Shown: piece by piece, positions 7,982 to 15,644 of the stretch
How positions within the stretch are numbered: position 1 is the stretch's first letter
How the letters are laid out: every line of letters starts with the position of its first letter
DNA from: Xanthobacteraceae bacterium
Lineage (GTDB): Bacteria; Pseudomonadota; Alphaproteobacteria; Rhizobiales; Xanthobacteraceae
Reading direction: 5' to 3'
Assembly: GCA_030037065.1 (NCBI GenBank)
Contig: JASHRW010000007.1
Location: 1-32,452, forward strand
Length of the DNA: 32,452 nucleotides
Made by a program: the position numbers and the translations under genes
Notes under the pieces: model-generated
Told to the model about the DNA's origin: nothing
Databases searched by the model: none
The model's input: the letters and a program-made list of their open reading frames with translations, nothing else

Positions 7982-9511
7982 ATGACTTACGTGGCGCTCA
8001 GGGTGTTTGCTGCGAACGCCGCCCAATTGGCGGCTGTCATGATGCTGGCGAGCTGCGCGGTTGGGCCGGACTTCGCACCACCGGCAGCACCGGAAATCAC
8101 GCGCTACACGCGGGAGCCGCTCGCGTCCGGCGATCAACGACTGGTCGAAGGCCGTGACATTCCGCAGGAATGGTGGAAGCTTTTCAAGTCGCCGGCGCTC
8201 AACGCGTTGATCGAGCAGGCGCTGCAAAATAATCCCAGCGTCCAATCCGCGTTGGCGACACTGCGCGCGGCAAGGCAGGCCGTGTACGCGCAGCAGGGCA
8301 AGTACTTTCCGCTCGTCCAGGCCAACTTTAATCCAACCCGGCAGCAGACATCAGCCGCCCTCGCGCCAGTGCCTTCTTCCGGGGCAAGCGTATTCAACCT
8401 CGATACGGCCCAGGTCATGGTGTCGTACACCTTCGATGTCTGGGGCCTGAACCGGCGCACGGTCGAATCGCTCGAAGCCTTGGCCGACACCCAGCGCTTT
8501 CAGGTCGAGGCCGCCTATCTCACTCTCACCGCGAATGTCGCTGTGGCAGCCATCACCGAAGCGTCGCTGTGGGGGCAGATCGAGGCAACAAATCGGCTCA
8601 TCGCGGCCAATACCAAAATGCTCGCAACGCTGCGGCAGCAATTAAGCGCCGGTTACGCCAACCGCAACGAGGTAGCTGCGCAGGAAGCAGCCCTGGCGCA
8701 GGCCAAGGCCACGCTGCCGCCGCTTCGCAAGGCGCTTGCCCAGCAACGCGACCTGCTCGCGGCGCTCGCCGGCGGTTACCCCAGCGAAGGGCCGGGCGAG
8801 GTGTTCAGGCTCGCTAGCCTGCACCTGCCGATCGATCTCCCATTGAGTGTACCGTCGCAGCTCATCGAACAACGGCCGGACGTGCGCGCGGCGGAGGAGC
8901 AACTGCACTCCGCCAGCGCGCAAATAGGGATCGCCACCGCTAATATGCTACCGAGCTTTACGATCAATGCCGATGCCGGGTTCATGAACACCGCGTTGCA
9001 GGCTCTGCTCGCGCCGCAGAATGAGTTTTTTACACTTGCCGGCAACGCCACACAGACGATTTTCGACGCCGGCACGCTTTACCATCAGCTAAAAGAGGCG
9101 AGAGACACTTATCAGGCGGCGGCGTGGACCTACCGCGGCACGGTCGTTGCTGCCGTGCAGAACGTCGCCGACACATTGCATGCTCTGCAGAACGACGCCG
9201 ATGTGCTGCGCGCTGCGATGGACTTCGAGCGGGCCGCGAAGATCAGCTACGACCTTGCGCGGCAGCAATTGCAGTCCGGCAATGCCAACATTCTGCTTCT
9301 GCTGACCGCGCAGCAGGGTTTTCTGCAGGCAAATATTCAGGTGGTGCAGGCGCGTGCCGCCCGGCTGGCCGACACGGTGGCGCTATACCAAGCCCTCGGC
9401 GGCGGTTGGTGGAATCGACTTGAACCGCCGGTGCAAAAGCGCCTTGATGTGAAAACGGGTGAGTCGAAACCGATTCGAGACGAGCGCGATGGCTTAGGAC
9501 CACTGCACTGA
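7982..9511 (+). CDS. Outer-membrane efflux lipoprotein, NodT/TolC family
   Basis: This is the outer-membrane exit duct for the neighbouring RND system. Starting at the ATG at 7982, the product is 509 residues with a lipoprotein signal ending in lipobox LASC (Cys25), followed by AVGPDFAPP, the classic start of mature NodT-type channels. TolC-type repeats follow: WWKLFKSPALNALIEQALQNNPS near 60, the tyrosine-rich YTFDVWGLNRR near 145, and a second repeat with LIEQRPDVRAAEEQL near 300 and FDAGTLYHQLKEA near 360. ATGs at 7742 and 7934 are also in frame; 7934 would put the lipid Cys at residue 41. It is divergent from adaptor and pump, unlike the usual CBA order. It overlaps nothing and is convergent with the porin 38 bp away. 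Confidence 0.88.
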   Translation: MTYVALRVFAANAAQLAAVMMLASCAVGPDFAPPAAPEITRYTREPLASGDQRLVEGRDIPQEWWKLFKSPALNALIEQALQNNPSVQSALATLRAARQAVYAQQGKYFPLVQANFNPTRQQTSAALAPVPSSGASVFNLDTAQVMVSYTFDVWGLNRRTVESLEALADTQRFQVEAAYLTLTANVAVAAITEASLWGQIEATNRLIAANTKMLATLRQQLSAGYANRNEVAAQEAALAQAKATLPPLRKALAQQRDLLAALAGGYPSEGPGEVFRLASLHLPIDLPLSVPSQLIEQRPDVRAAEEQLHSASAQIGIATANMLPSFTINADAGFMNTALQALLAPQNEFFTLAGNATQTIFDAGTLYHQLKEARDTYQAAAWTYRGTVVAAVQNVADTLHALQNDADVLRAAMDFERAAKISYDLARQQLQSGNANILLLLTAQQGFLQANIQVVQARAARLADTVALYQALGGGWWNRLEPPVQKRLDVKTGESKPIRDERDGLGPLH

Positions 9512-9549
9512 AACCGCGAATTCGGGGAAACGCGCAGTAACCGTGCGAT

Positions 9550-11622
9550 TCAAAACTGATAGTGCAGACGTGCGCTGAACACGGAAACCGGACCGCGATC
9601 CTCGTTATAACCGGGATTGACGACGAACTGATAATCGCCGGTGAGATGCGCCGAGTCGGAGAGTGCGTAGCTGTAATAAGTCTCGAGGATCTGCTCCGGC
9701 CCCGGATGCGGGAGCATGCCGTCACCGACGAGGATGCCGAGGCCGCCGTCATTGAGATACACTTCGTGCTCGGCGGAAATCCTGTTGACCACGCCGGCAA
9801 TGCCGACGGTGTCGTCGGACCGGCCCCATTGCCGTCCAGAGACCGACGCGCCAACCGACACCGTGCGGTCGACATCGGTGAAATCCCAGGGCTCGATGTC
9901 GCCGTCGGCCCAGCCGGCGCGCGCGAACACACCCAAATCCTGCGACACCTGTTGCTGCAGGTTCACGCTCACGCCCGGCCTGCTGTCGTAAGTGCGCACC
10001 GCATTGATGTCGGCCGACCCTCCGGTGATGGCGGCGAGCGCGATGGCATCAGCGAAATATCCGGCGCGGCCGCGATTGAGGAAGCCGGTGACCTTGAGTG
10101 CGCCCGGCTCGCCCCACAGCTCATAGCGCCGCTCGACTTCGCCAACGAGCTCGAATTGATCGAATGTCGGATCGAGATTGACGCCGTTCGGACTGACTCC
10201 GCCGGTGGGCGTGGCTGATAGGTCGAACAGGCCCCCGCGCAGCGTCCAGTCGCCCTGATACCACTCGGCGGCGCCGCCCAAGGTGTAGGCCCAGCCGTCG
10301 GCGGCGTAGTCGAACGTGCCGGCATTGACCAGCGACCAATTGAGAAAATCGCTCTTCGGGTTATTGGCGTATTTGTTGGTGTCGAAAATATCGACGACGG
10401 AGAACCTGCCGAACGTCAGCACTAATCGATCGGCGGTCTGCGTGCCGGCGAACTGATTGACGTCGGCATCGACCTTGTCGCTTTTGCCGCCGAGATCGAT
10501 GGTCTGGCGGATGAACGCGCGTTGCAACCGCGCGTAGGGATAATCCGCGCCAACCTTGTAAGCTTCCGCGCTGCTAAAGCCGGCAATTCCGTGCGTGTCC
10601 GCTAGTCCGAAGCCCTGGTCAAGCTCCGGATCAATCCACAATTGGGCGCCTTGCCACAACCGGACGCCGGCATAAAGCGTGGCATCGAACGTTTCGCGGC
10701 CTTGGCTGGTGCCGGGCAGGCTGTTGGGGCCCGCATAGGGCGAGCGGAACGAGGGATAACCCTGCCAAGTGAGCGTCGTTTGACCGTGGAAGTTGATATC
10801 GTCCATGTCCGGCGCGGCTGCGCCAGCCGCGGTTGCGCCGGCGGGCGCCGGATCGGTACCGAAATGATAATTCAAGCCGGCGCGCATCTCCTGCATCGAC
10901 CAATTGGAATTAAACCGCTGACTGGTTCCGGCAAACAGCACGCTGGCGTCTGGGTAACCGGTGAACAGATATTCGAACTGCGCGGTCCAGTGCGGCAGCA
11001 CCGGGAATTCCACGCCGGCGCCGGCGGCATAGCCGAAGCGCCAGAGAAACGGCGACTCGGTTGCGCCGCTTGCGAGTTGCGTCAGCGTTAGCTGGTCGTA
11101 GCTCCAGGCGAAACCACCGGTCGCATAGACGAGCCAATTGCCTGGCGCGTAACCGATGCGCCCGCGCAAGGTGCCGAAAGCGAGCGCGGTCTCGCTGTAG
11201 CTTTCTGTCCCAACCGCGGGCGAAACAAGCGTGGAAGTGCCGCCGATGGAAATGTCGGCGAGATTGGGAAAGGCCGGAAAGGATACATCGACCTCGCCGC
11301 CGATAACGAAGCGGTTCGGCAGCATGTAATTGTAGCCTGCCTGCACGCCGCCAAAATAGCTACCGTTGTCCGTGAATGCGTCGTACGGCTGAAACAGTGA
11401 AAACGAGCCGGAAAGCGACGGTGAGCCGGCGCCGATCCGTGTCTGCGACCAGTCGGACGTACCGCTAGCGTAACCGATATGCGGACCGAGATAGTATCCG
11501 GTCCAATCATAGGAGGCGAGGGGAGGCGGCGCTTTCGTCGGCAAGGATGTCGAGAGGTCGGCAGCGTTGGCGCCTACAACCAGCGCGCTAAGCCCGATCG
11601 CTGATATGAGGAGCGTCCGCAT
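9550..11622 (-). CDS. Double-barrel outer-membrane protein: Omp31-like barrel fused to OprB-like carbohydrate porin
   Basis: The 690-residue product has a Sec signal (residues 1-20, ending GANA-AD). Residues about 38-255 form an alphaproteobacterial Omp31/Omp25-type 8-strand barrel, with DWTGYYLGPHIGY at 39-51, GVQAGYNYMLP, GGEVDVSF and a final FEYLF..MRAGLNYHF strand set. After an Ala/Pro linker (about 257-272) residues 275-690 resemble an OprB-type porin: FHGQTTLTWQGYPSFRSPYAG, LTFGRFSVVDIFDTN, the FNRG/AGWADGDIEPWDFTDVDRTVSVGASV region, and the terminal SARLHYQF ending in Phe as usual for outer-membrane insertion. A GGAGG ribosome site precedes the ATG. It is monocistronic, with its own 240-bp upstream region carrying repeated heptamers. 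The likely role is diffusion of sugars or other small solutes; substrate not readable. Confidence 0.85.
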   Translation of the reverse strand: MRTLLISAIGLSALVVGANAADLSTSLPTKAPPPLASYDWTGYYLGPHIGYASGTSDWSQTRIGAGSPSLSGSFSLFQPYDAFTDNGSYFGGVQAGYNYMLPNRFVIGGEVDVSFPAFPNLADISIGGTSTLVSPAVGTESYSETALAFGTLRGRIGYAPGNWLVYATGGFAWSYDQLTLTQLASGATESPFLWRFGYAAGAGVEFPVLPHWTAQFEYLFTGYPDASVLFAGTSQRFNSNWSMQEMRAGLNYHFGTDPAPAGATAAGAAAPDMDDINFHGQTTLTWQGYPSFRSPYAGPNSLPGTSQGRETFDATLYAGVRLWQGAQLWIDPELDQGFGLADTHGIAGFSSAEAYKVGADYPYARLQRAFIRQTIDLGGKSDKVDADVNQFAGTQTADRLVLTFGRFSVVDIFDTNKYANNPKSDFLNWSLVNAGTFDYAADGWAYTLGGAAEWYQGDWTLRGGLFDLSATPTGGVSPNGVNLDPTFDQFELVGEVERRYELWGEPGALKVTGFLNRGRAGYFADAIALAAITGGSADINAVRTYDSRPGVSVNLQQQVSQDLGVFARAGWADGDIEPWDFTDVDRTVSVGASVSGRQWGRSDDTVGIAGVVNRISAEHEVYLNDGGLGILVGDGMLPHPGPEQILETYYSYALSDSAHLTGDYQFVVNPGYNEDRGPVSVFSARLHYQF

Positions 11623-11679
11623 CGCCTCCGATCCTGCCCGCTACGCACTGAACAGCTTGCTGCCATTCCTATCACGACA

Positions 11680-11773
11680 ACAGTGTGACACGAGATCGGC
11701 TGACAGTGTTCACCGCCGATCTTCTCCGAATCTCGTTATCACCATGTCCTGATCTGAGAAACGGTTACAGTGT
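11680..11773. promoter_or_regulatory. Three copies of ACAGTGT upstream of the porin (candidate operator sites)
   Basis: ACAGTGT occurs at 11680-11686, 11703-11709 and 11767-11773, all in the same orientation, in the 242-bp gap between porin and site-2 protease. The distal copy sits in a near-palindrome, GTTACAGTGTTAC (11764-11776). Spacings between copies are 23 and 64 bp. The gap holds no gene. I infer a porin regulator site, but the protein is unknown and chance is not excluded. Confidence 0.35.
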
Positions 11774-11864
11774 TACATTTTGAAATATTGGCCACGGGTC
11801 GCGGAGGCGGTGGGACCGGCAAAACCACAGCCAAAATCTCTATGCTGCATTCAAATGTCGACGA

Positions 11865-12557
11865 CTAGCTATTCGCAGTCAGGTGCAGGATCACTCCAAT
11901 GATTGCGCTCGCGGATCGCGTAATGATTTGCGAAATGAAATTGAGATCGAGGCCGAATTGCTCGCCGAACAGCGGCAAGACGATGAGCAGGCCGATCAGC
12001 AGAACCAAACCGTAAGGTTCGAGCCGCGACAGCGGCCTGCCTAGCGCTTTCGGTAGCACGCCGACCAGAATGCGGCCGCCGTCGAGCGGCGGAATGGGTA
12101 GCAGGTTAAAGACCGCCAAAATGACATTGAGCACGAGCGCGTTTTTGAGATTATCAGCAATGAAACGGGCCACGATATCCGGCGCGTAGTCCAACAGGTG
12201 GAAGGCAGCCGCTGCCAGGGTTGCCAGCAGCAGATTCATCAACGGCCCGGCCGCCGCCACCAAAATCATGTCGCGGCGCGGGTGCCGTAGCGCGCGAAAA
12301 TTCACCGGCACCGGCTTGGCGTAACCGAACAGGAATGGTGAACGCGCCAGCAGCAGCAGTGCCGGCAGCACGATGGTGCCGAAAGGATCGATGTGCTTGA
12401 TCGGATTGAAGCTCACGCGGCCAAGACGCCATGCCGTATCGTCGCCGAGAAGCCGCGCCACGAATCCGTGGGCTGCTTCATGGAAGGTCACCGCAATCAG
12501 AATCGGTAACAGCCAGATCGAAATTTCGAATGCGATAAAATTCAAAGGTTGGTCCAT
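11865..12557 (-). CDS. Site-2 protease family zinc metalloprotease (stand-alone, no PDZ)
   Basis: The 230-residue polytopic product has the intramembrane protease signature: HEAAH at 26-30 in the first helix (zinc ligands His26 and His30, catalytic Glu27) and NLLPIPPLDGG at 151-161, whose Asp is the third ligand. Helices lie near 10-32, 62-75, 97-122, 141-158 and 180-197. The compact size and absence of a PDZ domain match the small group III S2Ps. The ATG at 12557 is preferred to a TTG at 12656, because the extra 33 residues are hydrophilic and unlike the family. It lies 116 bp downstream of ftsH on the same strand, so the two membrane proteases may be co-expressed. The substrate is unknown. 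Confidence 0.88.
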   Translation of the reverse strand: MDQPLNFIAFEISIWLLPILIAVTFHEAAHGFVARLLGDDTAWRLGRVSFNPIKHIDPFGTIVLPALLLLARSPFLFGYAKPVPVNFRALRHPRRDMILVAAAGPLMNLLLATLAAAAFHLLDYAPDIVARFIADNLKNALVLNVILAVFNLLPIPPLDGGRILVGVLPKALGRPLSRLEPYGLVLLIGLLIVLPLFGEQFGLDLNFISQIITRSASAIIGVILHLTANS

Positions 12558-12673
12558 AACCGACGCTGCGCTGCTTTCGCGATGTCCGGCTATCGCTTTA
12601 TCAGGTGGGTCGAGTTCATGCCAGCGCGCACTCACCGGCGCGCGTCGCGAGGCCAACGCAGACCAGAATCGGA

Positions 12674-14533
12674 TCAGTTGACCGCATGCGGCGACAAGGT
12701 GACCGCAGAGTCGTTGACGGTCGGGCGGGTTTTTTCCCGAAACTCGCGCAGTTGCGACTCGTCGAGCGTTTCCTTCTCCAAAAGCATTCTAGCCCCGTGC
12801 TCCAGAAGGTCGCGGTGATCTTCGAGAATTGAGACGGTCCGCTCGAACGAGGTCTCCACGATGTGCTGCACCGCTTGGTCGATGGCGTGCGCTGTTTCGT
12901 CGCTATAGCGCCGCTCGTGCCAACCTTCCGGCGAGGGTGCGCCGTGCATGAACGGCGAGCGCGGCGTTTCGTAGGACACCGGACCGAGCGACTCTTCCAT
13001 TCCGAAACGCATCACCATGTCACGGGCGATGTCGGTGATCTTGGCGAGGTCGTCTGCCGCGCCGGTCGACAGATGGCCGAATACGATCCATTCCGCCGCG
13101 CGGCCGCCGAGCAGCACCGACATCCTGCCCTCCAACTCCTCGCGCGTCATCAGAAAACGATCCTCCGTCGGGCGTTGAATGGTATAGCCGAGCGCGCCGA
13201 TGCCGCGCGGGATGATCGATACTTTGTGCACCGGATCGGCGCCCGGCAGCGACATGGCGGTCAGCGCATGGCCCATCTCGTGATAGGCGACAACCTCGCG
13301 TTCCTTGGGATTGAGCACGCGCTTGCGCTTCTCCAATCCCGCCACCAAGCGCTCCACCGCGCTGGTGAAATCGCTCATTGTGATCTCGGCGGCCTTGTGG
13401 CGGGTGGCGATCAGCGCCGCCTCGTTGACCAGATTGGCGAGGTCGGCGCCGGTAAAGCCGGGGGTCAAAGCTGCGATCTTTTCCGGATCGACATCGGGGC
13501 CGAGCCGATGGCCCTTGAGATGAATATTTAGAATGTCGATGCGGCCGGCTTTGTCGGGACGGTCGACCAGGACTTGACGGTCGAAGCGGCCGGCCCGCAG
13601 CAGTGCGGGGTCAAGAATTTCCGGGCGATTGGTGGCGGCGATCAGCACCAGGCCGGCGCGCGAGTCGAAGCCGTCGAGTTCGACGAGGAGCTGATTGAGT
13701 GTCTGCTCCTTTTCGTCGTGGCCGCCGTAAGGATAAGCGCCACGCGCCCGTCCCAGAGCGTCCAGCTCGTCGATGAAGATAATCGCCGGCGCTCTAGCGT
13801 GGGCCTGCTCGAACAAGTCACGCACGCGCGCGGCGCCGACGCCGACAAACATTTCGACGAATTCCGAGCCGTTGATGGAGAAGAACGGCACTCCGGCTTC
13901 ACCGGCCACCGCCCGCGCCAACAGCGTCTTGCCGGTGCCGGGCGGCCCAACCAAAAGCACGCCCTTCGGAACCCGTGCGCCAAGCCGGCCGTATTGTTTC
14001 GGGTCTTTGAGGAACTGGACGATTTCGGCAAGCTCCTCCTTGCCTTCGTCGACGCCGGCGATGTCGTTGAAGGTGGTCTTGGTGTCAGTCTCGACGTAGA
14101 TTTTCGCCTTGCTGCGGCCGATCGACATTAGCCCGCCAAAGCCTTGCTTCTGGGCAAGGCGCCGAAACCAGAATACCCAGATGCCGAAGAACAAAAGCGT
14201 CGGCACGACCCAGGACAGCAATGTGTTCAGGAAAGTGCTTTGCACCTCGCCGGAGAACTTCACGTTATATTTGGCGAGCTCGCCGGCGATATCCGGCGGA
14301 ACGCGCGTGGTGAAGAAAGCAGTCTTGCCATTGATCGGCTGTTTTAGGTTGCCTTGGATGTAATCGCCCGAGACTCGGACCTGAGCAATCTTTCCACCCT
14401 TGAGATCATCGAGAAATTCGCTGTAGGGGATGACTTGAACCGCCTGCTTGGCCGACCAAATCTGCTGCAGGACGATAACCCCGAAGACGGCCGCGAGGAA
14501 GTACCACACGTGCCACATATGTTTCTTATCCAT
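12674..14533 (-). CDS. ftsH: ATP-dependent zinc metalloprotease FtsH (probable paralogue)
   Basis: FtsH is a membrane-anchored hexameric AAA+ protease that extracts and degrades membrane and regulatory proteins. The 619-residue product has helices at about 8-26 and 104-124 around a periplasmic domain, then the AAA+ module: Walker A GPPGTGKT at 196-203, pore loop FVG at 229-231, Walker [10 protein letters not shown] at 251-259, second region of homology [19 protein letters not shown] at 301-319. The protease domain has HEMGH at 418-422 and a GAADD segment that would supply the third zinc ligand. The ATG at 14533 has an AGGAG site upstream. The setting (S2P downstream, PPK2 divergent) is not that of housekeeping ftsH, which usually follows tilS, so I suspect a second, stress-related copy. 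Confidence 0.95.
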   Translation of the reverse strand: MDKKHMWHVWYFLAAVFGVIVLQQIWSAKQAVQVIPYSEFLDDLKGGKIAQVRVSGDYIQGNLKQPINGKTAFFTTRVPPDIAGELAKYNVKFSGEVQSTFLNTLLSWVVPTLLFFGIWVFWFRRLAQKQGFGGLMSIGRSKAKIYVETDTKTTFNDIAGVDEGKEELAEIVQFLKDPKQYGRLGARVPKGVLLVGPPGTGKTLLARAVAGEAGVPFFSINGSEFVEMFVGVGAARVRDLFEQAHARAPAIIFIDELDALGRARGAYPYGGHDEKEQTLNQLLVELDGFDSRAGLVLIAATNRPEILDPALLRAGRFDRQVLVDRPDKAGRIDILNIHLKGHRLGPDVDPEKIAALTPGFTGADLANLVNEAALIATRHKAAEITMSDFTSAVERLVAGLEKRKRVLNPKEREVVAYHEMGHALTAMSLPGADPVHKVSIIPRGIGALGYTIQRPTEDRFLMTREELEGRMSVLLGGRAAEWIVFGHLSTGAADDLAKITDIARDMVMRFGMEESLGPVSYETPRSPFMHGAPSPEGWHERRYSDETAHAIDQAVQHIVETSFERTVSILEDHRDLLEHGARMLLEKETLDESQLREFREKTRPTVNDSAVTLSPHAVN

Positions 14534-14756
14534 GGCAATCTCCTGCCTGGACGATCAATGCGAGCCGCAGCGGCTGAGTTCCACCAAAGGCCTGAACAGC
14601 GTAGACATGGGTGCTCTGCTTCTGGCTTATTTGCCCACCGTTCTGCGGTACGCAAAAAGCCTGATCTTCGCGGTACAAATGGCGCTCGGCAATACTTGGA
14701 AAATCGAAACGTCAGCCGACGTTGTGCTGGTTGAGTCTAAGTCGAAAGGGGGGCCC

Positions 14757-15605
14757 ATGAACTACGGGAAGAAATTCAGAATCGAGCCCGGCTCGAAGGT
14801 GCGGCTCGGCAAGATCGATGCGGCCTATGCCGGAAAGCACGAATCGCGCGAGTCAGCGGTCGAGGAGACCGCCAAGGAGGTCGCGCGCATGGATCGGCTG
14901 CAATATCTTCTCTACGCCGATGCCAGCCAATCGCTGCTCATCGTGCTGCAAGGTCTCGACGCAGCCGGCAAGGACGGAGTGATTCGTCATCTCTTTACCG
15001 GCATGGACCCGCAAGGTACCTCCGTGTTCGGCTTTAAACAGCCGACCAAGGAACAACTTGCCCACGACTTTCTATGGCGGGTGCATTGGCGGGCGCCGGC
15101 CAACGGCGAAGTCGTGATCTACAATCGCTCGCATTACGAGGACGTTCTCGCCGTCCGCGTGCACAAGCTGGTGCCGCGTTCGGTCTGGTCGAAGCGCTAC
15201 GACCTGATCAACGACTTTGAGAAAATGCTGAGTGAAAACCGTACGCGGATTCTTAAATTCTATCTGCACATTTCACCCGACGAGCAACTCGCCCGCTTCC
15301 GCCAGCGGCTCGACGATCCGGCGCGGCATTGGAAGATCAGCGACAGCGACTATTCCGAGCGCAAGCTGTGGCCGAAATATCTAGAGGCTTACGAGGACGC
15401 GATCGAGCGCACCAGCACCAAGCGGGCGCCGTGGCATATCATTCCCTCGGATCACAAATGGTTTCGCAACCTGGCGATCTCGCAAATCGTCGCGCAGACA
15501 ATGGATGAGATGGGGCTGAAGCTGCCGGCGCCGCGCGTCGACATTGCCGCCATCCGGCGAAAATATCACGCCGCCAAGCGCGAGGCCGACGGTCACAAGG
15601 GCTGA
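14757..15605 (+). CDS. Polyphosphate kinase 2 family (polyphosphate:nucleotide phosphotransferase)
   Basis: PPK2 enzymes move phosphate from polyphosphate to nucleoside mono- or diphosphates in the cytosol. The 282-residue product has Walker A GLDAAGKDG at 66-74, Walker B-like YNRSHYEDV at 122-130 and the lid segment RQRLDDPARHWKIS at about 182-195. The N-terminal MNYGKKFRIEPGSKV block and one-domain size suggest the class II/III subfamily, whose members can use AMP or both AMP and ADP; the subclass is not settled. The start at 14757 follows a strong AAAGGGGGG site; the frame is open back to 14448, but that region is the ftsH promoter. It is divergent from ftsH, sharing a 223-bp control region. 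Confidence 0.88.
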   Translation: MNYGKKFRIEPGSKVRLGKIDAAYAGKHESRESAVEETAKEVARMDRLQYLLYADASQSLLIVLQGLDAAGKDGVIRHLFTGMDPQGTSVFGFKQPTKEQLAHDFLWRVHWRAPANGEVVIYNRSHYEDVLAVRVHKLVPRSVWSKRYDLINDFEKMLSENRTRILKFYLHISPDEQLARFRQRLDDPARHWKISDSDYSERKLWPKYLEAYEDAIERTSTKRAPWHIIPSDHKWFRNLAISQIVAQTMDEMGLKLPAPRVDIAAIRRKYHAAKREADGHKG

Positions 15606-15644
15606 CTGCAAGCGAAAGAAAGCGGCCAGACTGCCAAGCAGCGT

